A stretch of DNA of 64,000 nucleotides from Ophthalmolycus amberensis (GCA_024529925.1 JAFEUB010001122.1:911001-975000), one strand, 5' to 3'. Counted from the first letter of the stretch, positions 1 through 14,200 are shown. Program-made: numbers and translations. The notes: generated by a model from the sequence alone, not told the origin.

Positions 1-368
1 ATTGGCAAGAAATTTGAAATTACTTCTCTGACTAATTCAAACAATGTTCAAAATTTACATCCAAAATCTGTTGAGAAATTTTAGTTGTGACCAAAGTGGT
101 GGAGCAGTAAACTACCATTGCCAGCCTTAGAGTCTGGCACATTCATTGTGGTGGTAGATGGAAAGTGCAGATCAGCTTGTCAGGGCATTCCTGTTACGTT
201 TCAGTCATATCATCATTAAAATCACCTGTGACTAATAATGAATTTGTCTGGTAACAAGGTCTGGTTTGTGTATTGTTCCAAAGGAATCCTGTGTCTTTGT
301 TACCATTGTTTTCTGAATGGCTCTGCATTTTCAACAATGACCTGAACAGACATTTCCTTTCATTACAG

Positions 369-3300
369 ATTCCCTTTGAAAAGCATTGTAGAAAAAATGA
401 CACCTGTATTGCCGAACTTGATGTGGATTTCAATTTCACGTATGTATAAATTATAAACACAGCACACAACTGTAACATTAACATCATATGACCACATTTA
501 CTCTCTCTCTCTTAGGACTCCAACATTATTGGTGGCAAAAGACAATTACTTCAACGTGTCTGTTAAACTGTCAAATCATGGTGATGACTCGTACCACACC
601 AGCCTAACAATGCACTATCCCAGAGGCCTCTCCTTCTCTAGGATGACTCTTATAGAGGTAACTTTAAAGTTAAACGTTTATGTCTACAACTGTACATCTG
701 CTTGGTCCAACTATACTGCTTATTAGAAGTTATGATCCTAATTTTAAATTATATCATAAATAACATCTGTCAGAAAGACATTCATTTAATTAACCTCCCC
801 TGATGTCGAGTGCAAAACTACTGCAATGCTTTCTTTCACAAGTTCACAAGTAGATGAAGAAAACCCATTCAGGATGTGTGGGTTGTCAAAGGTGTTACTG
901 ATCAAAACATCAGACCGTGAGAACAAATGTCGATTGAAAGCTTGAGACTTGCCTGAAAGCTTGAACTAAAACATCACAAACGTGACAGCATTGAATTCAA
1001 ACTAAAAGCTTTTATTCCAGAGTGTCTCAGTTCATATTTTTTTCCTAAAACAGGCAACACGACCAACAGTCCACAGCTGTCACGATCTAGAAGGAGTACT
1101 TGACAGAACTACATGTGGTGTCAGCCGCCCTGTGTTTCGCAGCGGATCAGCCGTGAGTCATATTGCACCCGGACACCCTCATTCCAGACAGAAGTTTCAC
1201 TATTTTCAGAAATCAAGAGCTGTGACCAACTGCCTGAACCTGTGACAGTTACAACCGTGGCAACTTCTCTCATTTAGATATTTTCTCTTTCACTCACATC
1301 TAACATCATTTTCTTTTTTCCTGTGAAGGCAACATTCAGAACTGCTTTCCACATCATGACTGAGTATGAGTGGGATGACACAATTACGATAAACATTATT
1401 GGTGAAAGGTAGCGGCTTTCTCATACAATCCAACACACAGACCGTAGCCAAACATTGTCTATGTATTACTAAAATATGATTAATTACTATATCATTACAT
1501 ATTTCCTGTTTAATATTAACAAGAAATGCTTTTTACATCCTCAGCGATAATACAAACTCCACCAGAATTGCTTTCCTGACCAAAAGCATCCCAGTGCAAT
1601 TTGAAATAAAAATGGCAGTAATAGTGTAAGTTCAGAACTGTAGTTCTTAAATATGCCTCATCATTTTTATAATTTAAATTGTTACATTTATTATCCAGTC
1701 AGTGGTAATATCTTACAGCTACCTGCATGTTGTGATTATCCTGAACACACTTCACAGGAAAGAAGACCCTATCAACTATCTGAACTTCACAACAGAGGAT
1801 ACTGGAACTAAACAAATAGTTGCTATATACAAGGTGAGGCAGTAAATGACAGCAAATTTCAACTAATCATTAAGTAGCTTACTGATCATGCTGCAATGTT
1901 AGACCTGCCTTTGCTGATTGTTTGGCTACATGAGAGGAGCTGCATGGTGGTGCAGTGGCTAGCACTGTTGCCACAGCAAGAGGGTGTAATTCCCAAAATG
2001 TCAAACTATTCTTTTAAAATGGAGCAACTGTCTCTCACTCTTGCAGATAGAAAATATTGGTTTCAAGAACTTTCCTGTCAACGTGTCCCTGTTCTTCCCA
2101 ACTAAACTGGAACATCACTTTGAAATGACAAACTATCAAGTCTTTGTCCAGCAGGTAACTCAGCGACTGACAGAACGCTACTTTTACTCGATCATCCTGC
2201 TGCTTTCTATAGAATTACAAATCCTTAATGTGTCCTTAATTACCTTTTTATTTTTATTTTTTAGAACAAAACTCAATGCACAGGCATTACTGACACAAAA
2301 TCTGAAGTAAGTAAAACATTCAGTTTCAAAATATTCTAACTGAACATGTTGTGGAATTACAAATCCCTTAATAAAATTAACTGTTGCTGTGTTACAGTAC
2401 TGTTCGGCAGAAAAATATTGTAAAATCATAGTGTGTGACAGTTTCGTCCTGGAGAATGAATCACCCACTGAGTTCACATTGTCAGGAGACGTACAATTCA
2501 GGGATCTCAAACAGCATGCAGCGGTACGTAGCAACACACACACAGAGTATACATACCACATATACCATTGAAAGTGGTGAATATATCATGAACTGACACA
2601 CTTTTACTTTGCAGAATATTGCCTTTCTTAAACGATATACTGGAGATGGCGGAGAGGTTAAATTTAAAAGCTTTATACATGTCAACTATGACAAGCAACG
2701 ATATGTGCTGGACTCTCATAAACAACAGGTATGTCCACGTTTGACCAGTTATGCCATTTTAAAGATATTGCTTTTTTTGTTTTTGTATACTGTATATATT
2801 AACAAAATAAATATGGTTTTACGCAGGAGAAGTCCAACAACGATCCAACGCTGAAATGGGTACATTCAGTCTACAAATGAGCAGCCAAAACTATTTTATA
2901 TACAAGACATTTTAGATCCTCATTCACATATATAGAGGCCCCACTTTGAACACTTGTATATTCTCTGCCAACAGACTGAAGTTCGGGTTGAGTTCATAAT
3001 CCTCCCGGATCAACTGCTGATCATTTCAACTGGAGTTGGACTGGGACTGTTGCTTCTGATCATAATCACTGTCATCATGTTTAAGGTGAGAGTCGATTTC
3101 CAAATTTAATTAATACAAGAAAAACTTCAATCCAAGAGAAACTTCGAGCTGTTGCTTGAATGTTAGTAACTGATCAAATAACAATTAAATTATACTTTTC
3201 TGCTGCAAAATGTGCCTCTGTGGCGTTTGGTCTAATGATATTCTTGTGTCTGTTATAAGTTGGGTTGCTTTAAGAGGAAAACGCTTGAGTATTATCAAGA

Positions 3301-3487
3301 GCAGGACGACGACACTGCTGCTCTTCAGGCGGGCACCCCTACACAGTCCACATCTGCCCCCACCAACGTCAGCCAATCGGAGACAAATGGCAAATGTGAC
3401 AAACCTTCAGAGGAAGATGCGCTTCTTGATGATGGTGAGGCAAACGACAGCACCCCACCAGCTGATACAGAGGAGGGACTGGATTAG
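369..3487 (+). CDS. Integrin alpha chain, leukocyte (CD11/ITGAM-ITGAX-ITGAL-like) type, C-terminal part
   Basis: Thirteen exons are in phase: 369-439, 516-657, 1054-1152, 1329-1408, 1545-1625, 1758-1833, 2047-2154, 2265-2306, 2398-2523, 2615-2728, 2827-2859, 2975-3085 and 3260-3487. The 5' part lies before the window. The encoded region covers the thigh/calf-like ectodomain (LVAKDNYFNVSVKLSNHGDD matches the segment after the FEKNC motif of CD11b-type chains), with several N-glycosylation sequons. It then has one transmembrane helix (exon 2975-3085, LLIISTGVGLGLLLLIIITV) and a cytoplasmic tail of about 75 residues. The tail opens with KLGCFKR, a variant of the integrin KxGFFKR motif that binds the beta subunit. 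Known family role: pairs with beta2 on leukocytes for adhesion and complement or ICAM binding. The acidic, Ser/Thr-rich tail is longer than in mammalian CD11b. The family is clear; which of the ITGAL/M/X/D/E group it belongs to is not resolved. Confidence 0.9.
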
Positions 3488-5345
3488 TGGGCTGACTGAA
3501 TTATAATGCATGCAGCATGCACAGGAGGTCATTACAGAGTGCTGCAGGAATGAATTGCCAGGAAATCACTTAGAATTTTTGCACTTCCAGTTCCCTCATC
3601 TCAAAGTCAATGTGTTTTTTTTGAATGGGCTTTATAAGGTCTGTTGGCAACACAAGTTTAAGAGATTTTTACGTTTTGTTCTATGGCATAAAATATGTAA
3701 GTAAATACTCCACTCTTTAATTTTGAGGGTTTTAAAAAGGGTGGGTCCTAACAAGTGCTCTAAATCAGACTACTATGCGTCATCACACCAAACACTAGCT
3801 TAGTGGTGGTGACGTGAAGTAATGCAAGCAAGGTGCAGTTCATTTTTAGCCTAACGTTCCCCCCGCAGCGCTTTGTTGGCGAATAACATTGTTAAAGAAA
3901 TAGTTTGACATTTTTGGCTTTCTTGCTGAGAGTTAGATAAGATTGATACCTTTCATGTTAAATATTAAGCTGGAGCGAGGAGATTATTAGCTTTCTCCGG
4001 TGCTGTCAACTGCATCTCAGTCTTCCTCAGCAAGTAGCATTTGTTCAGTTATAATTGAGGTGACTAAGTATTAAACTTTGGTCACATAAGTGCTGGTCTG
4101 GTATCATGGGGGAGATCAAAACTCTTATGACAAGATTCCCCTGGGGGAAAAGAAAATGCATGATGTATTTCATCACACGCAATAACAGTAAAAAGTGACT
4201 GAATGAACACCAGAAACATCAGCTGTCTGTGAACGTGGTCACACAGCATCGACTGGGAAAACCAGGGGTCAGTGGACATTCACATCAGATGCCAGACTTT
4301 TAACAGAGACAAAGATTATAATCTCCCCTCTACATACAGCAAACTGTTATCATGTGACAGACGTTGCATAGCTACAGCAGGTATAGGTAGAGGCACCGGA
4401 TCAAACAAAATCTCTTGAAAAAGCTGTTTTTTGTTCACTTTTTTGTCAAATCATAACATGGTGAAATGCTTTTATATATAGTATTAATATTAAAGAGGCA
4501 CGTTTTTTGAGCTATTCACTAAATGATATGACTGAGCTGTAATGAGTCACATCAATTGACATTTCATGTGTTGAAAATGGCTCAACACTGCAACAGTTTT
4601 AAATCCACCCTGAACCTCTCACCCCCCCCCCCCCTGCACAGTATTTATTGCGCAAATGTGAGTTCTACTTGTATTATAGCAAAGTGCTTCTGAAAATGTA
4701 TAACTTTTTGATAATTTGTGTGAATGCAGTGGTAAGTTTAATGCATTGTTAATTAGTGAGCCTGCAAAACATTGTTTTTATAAGCAGCAGTCAATTGATT
4801 TGTACCACTTTACAACAAAGTACACAAAATTGTGTGTATAGTTGCCAAGCGAGTGTGGAGGAAATCAATGGTAGAAACTGCTGCGTCTGTCTAAAGGAGG
4901 AGCAGCTTAAGGGGTATCTTCCAGCCTGAAAGGCAGTCACATTAATCAAATTTTGTCTTTGAATGTTGTGTTTACAAAAAGTAAGCAACAATTCCTGTAA
5001 AGTAAACCTTCAAATTACTTACTAAATAACATTTTACATTTCAGGCCACAGGGAAAAAACAAGTACAATGTTGTGTTAACAGGAGCAGTATGATAAACTT
5101 TTTGGCCTTCCATTGTGTCTGTACAGTATATATATATATTTTTTTCTTATGCCCTTAGATTATCTTGTTGGGGCAGTGTTTATGCGCTCTATTAATAAAA
5201 ACCCTCAACAATACCACTGTGTCTGTGAGAGATTGAATATTGTATTAAAGTATTATCTTGTGTTTGTCATGTATCATTCTATGATGTGCCAGTTTTAAAC
5301 AAAACACCCTTTTACTTGCAAGAGATAAAGTAAAAATATATTATC
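3488..5345 (+). other. Probable 3' UTR and downstream flank of the integrin gene
   Basis: No coding exon is recognisable after the integrin stop. The stretch is AT-rich and contains a C(14) run near 4621-4634. AATAAA-type polyadenylation signals lie near 5192 and ATAAAG near 5326, so the transcript could end there. The UTR assignment is inferred from position. Confidence 0.4.
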
Positions 5346-5815
5346 TTTTCACTGACAACCTGTCCAGAAAAATGGCATCTCATATATGTTGTCAGAAAAA
5401 CAAGTAGTAAAAAAACAAACTGAAAATAAATGCAAGGAAGCCCTTAAACATATATCTTGATGATTTAAACAGATTTCTTTAAATGACTTTGTGACGTTTG
5501 CTTCAGTTAGCTGTGGTTTGCCTTTCAGTGTGTTGGCAACGCACCAAGCGCTTTGCACCCTGGCATCAGTGTGACCGAAGCCCCAGAGCAGCTCATTCAT
5601 CACACATGCTGGCCGTGCCATCAGTTGCATAAGATACATTGACATTGAGAAAGTAACAATAAAACTGCTGTGTTGTTGAGGGGAATACTTTAGTCTTTGG
5701 GGTTGAAAGAAGAATTCAACATAACCTGGACTACTTCTACAACCTCAGTGACTACTTACACTGAAAGAATAAGATTATTTATTCCCGACGAATTATTCAT
5801 TTATAGCACTCATAT

Positions 5816-5930
5816 TGTAAGGCAAGGCAAGTTTATTTGTATAGCACATTTCAACAACAAGGTAATTCAAAGTGCTTCACATGAAACCATTAAAAGCATA
5901 AAGGCAAAAGTAAAGGAGATTTAAAACATA
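5816..5930. repeat. Teleost interspersed repeat fragment
   Basis: The segment GGCAAGTTTATTTGTATAGC followed by CACATTTCAACAACAAGG and AATTCAAAGTGCTTCACATG is a tail motif seen dispersed in many fish genomes. It is a short fragment without terminal repeats. The family name is not assigned here. Confidence 0.6.
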
Positions 5931-8211
5931 CATTGAAACAATAATCGATGTCTCCCTGAGACATTACGCTGCACGCAATCAACCATACACTGCCGCAATG
6001 CTGCAATTGTAGTTAATTTATCTAAGTGCTCCACAATTGAGGATAACATGAAAATATAATGAACTGCCTCATAAATGCCCTATGTATGATTTTCTGTGTG
6101 ATTGTTTTTATGTCCAGTAATTGTTTTAAATGGGGCCCAGAAGTTTACTACACAGGATACTTGAGTCTGCCCTCCGGCAGCTAAATATATGTGGAGAAAC
6201 ACACAATTCTGATCGAACCCAAACCCAAATATGTTTTGTGAGATCAATATTACACAATTAATCAGAACAATAAATATAAAAAAAAATCTACACAAAGTGT
6301 TTGGGTATTGTGTTGCGTCACCATGAGCCTCCAGAACAGCTTCAGTGCTCGTCGTCATTGATGTCTAACTGGAGGGATGAACCGTTCCTCAGAAAGATTT
6401 TCCATGAGGATAATTTGAGGATAATGGTGGAGAGTGCAGTGTAAGACGTCACTCCAAAAAAACAAACCTGTAACTGCCAAGGCCATAGTATATGATCAGA
6501 TCATTTTGCTTCACTCATTCAACTCATGCATTTGTCATTTCAGGATTTCCATTATTCGTCACCCATGTGTATAAAATTAAAAACGAGCTACACGATAAAC
6601 ACAAATGTCCACCCTTTGGACTTAGGTCATAAGTAGTGTGACATGTTGGAAGTGCTCACCGTCATCGCATCAGGTCTGCAAAGGCACTGGACTATGAGGG
6701 GGTAAAACACGCTATGAGGCGAGACTTCAGACCTTAATCATTACCGTACAATCAATGCTGAGAGGTTGATCTTGGATCCTGTAACTAATCGCAGGGCGTT
6801 TGTCCTGATGGTTCACGGCATCTAACGGTAGCTAACACCTGTTGGGTCCAAAAGTCTGCATGATCGGTGAAGTCGAGACATTTGGATTCAGCCATGTTTC
6901 TTACTGTAGTTGAATGTTGGTATTTTTTGTCGAGTTCTAATCAAATGCTACGGTCACAGAAATCTTACGGACACACAACACCTGTCAAGAACTTTGGCCC
7001 ATGTAACCAAAGACACTAAGATGATGATTACATTTTTCTCAGTTTAATATAATTTTTCTGGATGAATTGAAACAAACAAAAAAGGAAAACAATTGTAAAA
7101 GAGCTGTGTGAACTTTGTTTTTACCAAAAGTCACTTTGTTAGTTGCATGCAAGGCCATTTATTCTGACTTTGTTTTCAAGTGACCTGAACAGAAACGGTA
7201 ACTGTTTCACAGGTTACCTTTTAAAAGTAACTTTGAGCTGGTATTACTGAACTTGAGATGAATTTCAAATATGCACATCTGAAAATCAGTAAGAGACAAA
7301 CATGCACGGAAGAATGAGTCAGTAGAACAATAACTGAAATTACCATAATAAAATCATAATTGTTTTAAAATGAAGCGAAAATAATGAGTATATTGTTCTT
7401 CCACATCAATCGTTTGTCTAGTTCTACAGTGTAATTACGCGACACCAACTTCTGTGATTCATGATCAAGGCTCATGATGAAGCTCCCTTCACCCCCCCGC
7501 CCAACTGCACCTGCTCCCTCCCCTCTCACATGTTGAGGCCACTCGCTAGTTATTACAACATATTCATATCAACAAATCTGTGCAATGACATATTATCAGT
7601 GTATATCACAAACATTCCTGTACACAAGCACAGCATAGACATTTTGTAGTATAGTACTGATGAAATGTATTTATTTGTCATTGTCGAAGATGTAAAACAA
7701 TACATGGTATCAAAAGGAAAATCTTTGAAGTTGTGAGTACTATTTTTTAAATTCTGTTTAATAAACCAGCAGAAACCCTTATTTAAGTCTAGAGTTGTTT
7801 ATATCTGTGATACCTGAGAAACATGAACATTGAAAACAAATATAAGTTGAAGATTGTGCCATCAATTTTTGGTACAACCACAAACTTCAAAAGACAAATC
7901 AGAAGGAAATTTTTGCATGAAGTTTATTAATGTAGCACCATTGTAGAAATATTGTATTATTGTAAGTGAAATGTAAAATAAACTTAAAATATTTGAATGT
8001 TTAATTATTACAATTATTACAATGTTGGTACTACACAAAGTCTTAATAAGTCTTAAAGCTGCACAAAACTATAAATTCAAAGAAGACTGTAGATGCTAAA
8101 TAAAGAACAAGACTTAAATATGTGCGCTCTCATAACACAGTTGTTATGACTGACCACAAGGCAAAATTAATAAAGATCATGAGTAAGATTTAACATGAAA
8201 GTAATCCAACG
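5931..8211. other. Intergenic, AT-rich, no gene seen
   Basis: Only short ORFs without family features occur. The segment separates the 3' ends of the converging integrin (+) and CCCH zinc-finger (-) genes. No RNA gene or complete mobile element was recognised. Confidence 0.5.
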
Positions 8212-11200
8212 TTAATGTCCGAAATGGAAAACAGTGGTTTCTAAAGTCTTGAAAAGGTCCTTTAGTGGTGTGACCACCACGTCCCTATTTACCCACGGTA
8301 CTTCCTCTGATGCGCGCTTCGGTCTTGGGCGGGTGTGATGCTGCATCAGTGACGCCACTGGTTTGCACGGCATGTTGTGTGCGCCTGCGTTTCTCACCTG
8401 AAGTTCATTTGTTCCCGGACTGCTGGGGGTAGATCCAACTGTTGCCTCCAAGGGGATTTGGAGAGTTTGGAGAGACGGCTGGTGCTCTGTTGAGTGTGCA
8501 ACTGTTTTCTCAGTGACTGGGAGTCTTGAGTCTGCAAATTACAAACAATAACAGGAGAAAGAGGCACAACGTTATGAGCAGCCACACATTATCCAGAGAA
8601 ATGTGGGATACAACACAACTAGAACCATAGAGCGTGACAGTGACTAATGGAAATTCCAAAAATAAAGCCCCAAGCATCTAAAGTGTGTTTAAATTCACGA
8701 AGTGTATTTCCCTGATGTTTCTGACCGCGAGTAACCACAACTTGGGTGTGTTTTTCAGGTGCAGATTTTGTCATTTGGGGGTCCCAGGAAAACCCTGTGC
8801 TTTGGATTTACTTTCAACCCTTTCTCTAACTGGGAGTGGTAGAAGATGAGAGCTACTCAAAACTTCTTTTCTGAAGTAAAACTATTAATACTATGCAGTA
8901 TGTCATGCATTCAAACATTTGAAGTGAACAGTGAGAGAGCGGCATTATCAGCACAAGGTACTCAAATGTACTTAATGTCACTTATCAATTCTAATATAAT
9001 ACCAGCTAAATAAATAAATGATGCATCATGTTTGAGAGTCATATTTAAATCTGCAACGTAACCAGTAACATTTCTGTCAGTTAAATGTAGTACTACAATA
9101 CTTAGTAGAAGTATACAGTCAGTCGTATACAGTTGAGTTGCATATTTTTGAGTTGTATTAAGAGCCTTTTTTGTAATTGATTTCAAGGTACATTGACTTA
9201 CAATAATAATAATTTCATATTTTTCACATCTAAACACCATAGTAAATCAATAGCTGTCGGGGGCCCTTTTAGTTTGGGGTTGCTTACATTAACGGATAAG
9301 TCTGCCCATGGTGTTGTTTCCTGCACCAGAGTGTCTTTCCCTGTCGTTTCTGACCGTGAGTAGCAGACCACAGTGCTGAGTGTGACGTTGTTTGTATGAG
9401 CAGAAACACCACAGGCCCAGCATTCGGCCTCTTCTGAACGGGCACATTTTCAAAGGGCCCTGCACTAGTTAATATACATCTCTTCAACAGGAATGAGTAA
9501 ACAGCATACCTGAAGTGACACCGATCTGAAAACGGTCCTGCTGCTCTTCATCCTGTTGGTACGGGCTCAGGCACAGGAAGAGAGTCTTCAGAACTGAATT
9601 TGCAGCGTCTGCAACTTCAGATCCAACGAAATGAGGCATTAACAACATATTTCAGTTGTGCAAGTCAGAATTTCACACCGGTATTTGTAAGCAGTGTTGA
9701 GCACGTCCTTACCTTTGTGGGATGCAATGTCGGGCAGCTGCTGATGAGCATGGGTTCTAGATGGACTGTTACCACAAGGAATTATACTGGTAGATACCTC
9801 ACAGAGAGAATCAAAGCTACTCACAGGATTAAGCAGCTGCTTTGTAGGTTTATTTATGTGCTCCGTTGCGCTGTCTTCATTCTCTATTTTAGGATTAGGA
9901 GAGAAATAGGAGGATCTTGTCGCACAAGAGATTTCTTTGACAGTTCTAAGCTGGTGTTGGAGAGGCGTCTCTAAATCAGAAGCTCTTGGTTTGGAGTTTG
10001 ATAAAGGAGATGTATTATCAACTGACTGGTTTGACTGTTGAGAGCAGGAGGAAGGCATTGAATAATCTGGGTGAGATTGGATGCACGGGAGAGGAGCAGC
10101 ACTGGGAGGGGCAGCGAAAAGGCCGAGGAAGGACCTGGCAGGGGCTTTGTCAGGTTCAACTGCACTTTGAACACGATTACTTCTGCAACCTGCAGGCTTT
10201 GGAGCAGGACAGGAAGATTGGATGAAGCCTCGAGGACAAGGGGAATCTGGTCCAGAATCGTCTTTTGGCTGCATTACACTGTCAGTAATGGGGCTTGCAA
10301 AAAGGCTATGAAAGGGTCTTTTCAGGGTCTTTTTACATCCAACTGCCAAATCACCACAATGTGCTGTTTTACTGCTGCACTCTGCTGTGATGGCAGTTGA
10401 ATAAGGTGTCTCATGGTTGAGAACAGATTGTGTCTTTTTGGAGTGCAGGTGGATCTCAACGGGTTGTTTTTCTACAAAATGACGACTGCCAGAGTTTTTA
10501 GAAGCACTTGTCTTAAAGGCGCTGGTGACAGGTTTAACAGGAACAGCAGCTCCAACTATAAAGTCAGTGAAACCTGAAGGAGAAAAAGGCTTTGTTGAGG
10601 CTTGTGAGTCAGACGTCAGAACAGAGAGATGTGGCCTCAACTCTGTAGGACGTTTGGAAGTAGATGTCTGACTTGATGGCCTTGAAAAAATGCTTTTGCG
10701 ATTAGTGCGTCCAAAAGGAAGAACACCTTCACTTTTACAGGTGTCAGAGCATGTACTATCCAAAGGCAGGCGCATGCATCTTTTCATATCTCCTTTGGAT
10801 AACACAGAGTTCTCTGCTACAGTAACAGGAGAATAAAGCAACTCCGACTTGACTTCATGAGCAGCTCTTTGAGCAGGTTTCATCGACTCTGGCATATTGC
10901 CACCTCGTGTCTTGTTATCCCTGGAGGCCAGAGTAAGACAGTTCTTTGAAAGCACACTGGTGTGCACTTGGAGGGATGACAGGCTCTTGAATACTTTTTC
11001 CTGGGAATTGTTCACCCCATTTCTGGTATTTACCGAATGCAAGACCTTCTCATCTTGGGTTTCTGAGCTTAGCATGGGCTCAGTAACCTCTTCAAAGTCA
11101 GTTTTTGGGGTATAGGACACAGTCTGTGCAGTAGGAGGGGTAGGTGAGTGTCTAAAGGTAGAATATTCCACTGATTTACAAGACCTGAGAACAGCATCCA

Positions 11201-14200
11201 CAGAGTAGGGAACTTTGCTTTGGTTTGCAGAGACTGAACTGGCAGACTCATGACTTCCTGGAGTTGTAAAGAAACTAGGGAACGGTTTGAATAGTTGAGG
11301 TCCAAGCACTGCTGCAACTGAATAACAAACTGGCTCCTCATGTTTAAGGTTACTTGACAGAGGGAGGTGAGGTTGGGCAGCATCTGATGCATTTGGTGGG
11401 ACAGCTTCCTCCATGATATCAGCCAGCTCTTTAGTCTGACAGTCCTTCTCAGCATTTGTTTCTCCGCTGTTGTAAAAGATAGGCCTACAAAAAAAAAAGA
11501 AAAGAAAATCAGCATGCTACTTACTTTTATCATAACTGGTATCAACGATTGATCACTAGATGAATTCCAATGCAAGAATTACATTGATGCATTTCCAGAA
11601 TCACAATGACAAGTTAACGTTTGGATGTGCATACCTGAGTGGTTGCAGGAGTGTATCAGAAGTCCTACTTGCTTCTGTAATTTCTGGCTCATCTGTGTTT
11701 TCTGGCTGTCCGGACGGCTCCTGTTCAGCTTTTTTTGAAAGTGCATAGAGGTCATCATCACGTTTCAATACCTGCAGTGAGAAGAAGGGAAGACATGCAA
11801 TTGCTTTCAGCACACAGCAATGCCTATAAAACATTGTAAGAACATTTGCATGAGTGGATTCTTACACACACCTCATGCAACAGTTGGTTTGTGACGTCAT
11901 TAAGTGGCTCGTGGGAAAACTTGCAATCTGCTCCTTGAGAACATTTTCCTTTTCTGTGGAAGAACTTGCAAGGAAATGACTGTGCAGCTTAGTCAAGGAA
12001 ATATTAGATATTTAACAACCCTGAGTTTTCTGACAAATAGTACAAGACCTATAACTGCAATGGGTTTATGAAAAATCTACAGATCATTGATGTTCAACCA
12101 AAGGATATTATGCATGTATGGGCAGCTCTCCTCCTTTGTGCAGACTCCTTGAACGTAGTACTTGCACGCTTCTTTGACGAGATTATTGCATCCCTTAACA
12201 TGTTCCAGTTGGCAGTCGTCCTCCTGTGTGAGGTTATAATGACACTCAATAAAGGCCAGAATAATGAGACACTGTTCTATCCTATAAGTGACTTAGACAT
12301 ATCAACTTTGGTATTATATAACTTTTTTAATATATATACATGTTCAACATAACCTGCCTTGATGCACCGTCCCCAAAGGAAATGTCGACAAATTAACCGC
12401 CCATCCACCAACACGCCATTCTGGTCCTTGAACTCCTGTGACATTAACTTTGGACGTTTCACTTGGACGCCCTGAGAGGAAAGATGAGCATAACGTTAAG
12501 ATTCACAAACATTTTGAATTAATACATGATTAAAACGTTCTCAAGGAAGCTTTTTTTTTTGACCCCTTGAGCTAATATCAGTGGTGTATTCAAGCTTTCG
12601 TTTGGCGCAGTTACTGAATTACTTAAAGTTACTCTTCAGAACTTTTAAATGGTTATGAACCATTCTCACTTTTATACTGATGCCTCTATATCAGTGATTC
12701 TTAACCATGGGGCCGCGGCCCACGATTGGGCCGCGAGCGCCACCTAGAGGGCCGCAAAAAACTTTCAGTTTTGCAGCTGTGGGCCGCGGGTTATCAATTG
12801 AAGACACCAGAGATATTACTGTTATCCATGAGACGCTCAGTTACAATATAGCTTCCCACCACCTGGTGGCGGTAATGCGTCAGTCAGTTGTTTAACAAGC
12901 TGCAATAAGCAGAAGACACTCAGCTAGCCACTAGCTAGCCTATAGCGAAAGTTATGGATATGTTTTTAAAAAGAAAAAATTCAGACAGTGGTGCCATACC
13001 CCCCCCCCCCCCCCCCCAAAAGTCTAAATGTGTGCGCAAGTACAATCCTGACTTTATTAAGTAAGGCTTTGTGAACGGAGGCAACGAGGCAGAGCCGAGG
13101 GCTCAGTGTGTGGAATGTGGGCTAATGCTATCAAACGAAGCACTGAAGCCTTCGAAACTAAAGAGACATGTAGCGACGAAACATCCTACGCTCGTGGGAA
13201 AGCCTGTTGGGCTTCTTGTTGTGTATGCAGGTTTACATACACATGATAAATAAATGTCTTTGTGATCATCACATTGTGTATCATCTCATTTATTTAACAA
13301 GGGCTTTGCCTGTTCAACTCCGCGACTGACGCCGGCGTACTCGATCCCCTCCCCTTCCGTTCCTACGGCTTGCTTGCGCAAACTACGTCACAAAACATGG
13401 CCGTGTTTGGTATCCCAGCATGCCCAAAATCCTCATCTTTGCAAAGAAATCATCGATTTTCTTTAATTTATTATGGAATTTTCACAAAAGGAGCCAAAAC
13501 ACACAGTCCAAAGTCGCCATAACCACTGCAAGTCGGATCTTGCAGCATTTCGATGGAAAAATACACATTACAGACCCGACAATGTGCTAGCAGATGTTAC
13601 CATGGAGCTAGTGGCTTCAGAAAACGCTAGTACTTATAGTACAAACCTTGACTGTTTCTTACGTAAGCCGTAAACCAACGTATAACCTTTGCGTAACTGA
13701 AGTGCCCGCACACTCGATCGTGCGCTCGGTCGCAGCCATTACGCACAGCAAGTCTGCTACTCACACACCACATCTTCGACCTTATATACATAGTTTTTGC
13801 AATTTGCAAAGGCTAAAAATAAAAGGAAAATAATATAATATCAAAATATAAAGGGAGAAACACCTTTAGTGTGTCAGAATATCATTTGGTTACCATGTGT
13901 CCATTTGGGTCTCCAAATATCCTTTTAGAGCTCAGCCTGGATCTCTTCATGGAAGAAACACTGTAGAATGGTCATACTTTGTCCAATCTTCTTCAAATTT
14001 GAGGCAGTTGTTCACTGATAGTGTAGTTACAGCCCTATACTGTCCTTTACCTGTACAGATACAGCCACAGGCAGTTATTTATACTGAAAGATACTTTTTT
14101 ATTTTATGCGGACAAAAATCTTCAATTTTTACTGACTCCAAAGGCCCACTGCTCTGTTTCTGTATGACCTACAGGTGTTCTGACACTTTTGATGCATATA

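Noticed and set aside
5349..5645. 98-codon minus-strand ORF after the integrin gene
   Set aside because: No recognised domain, no splice partners, and it lies in AT-rich flank.
11976..12096. Conventional GT-AG reading of the intron between fingers 2 and 3
   Set aside because: Donor TTTG|GTTGAA with acceptor CACAG|TCATT puts the third CCCH finger out of frame; the AT-AC reading keeps it.
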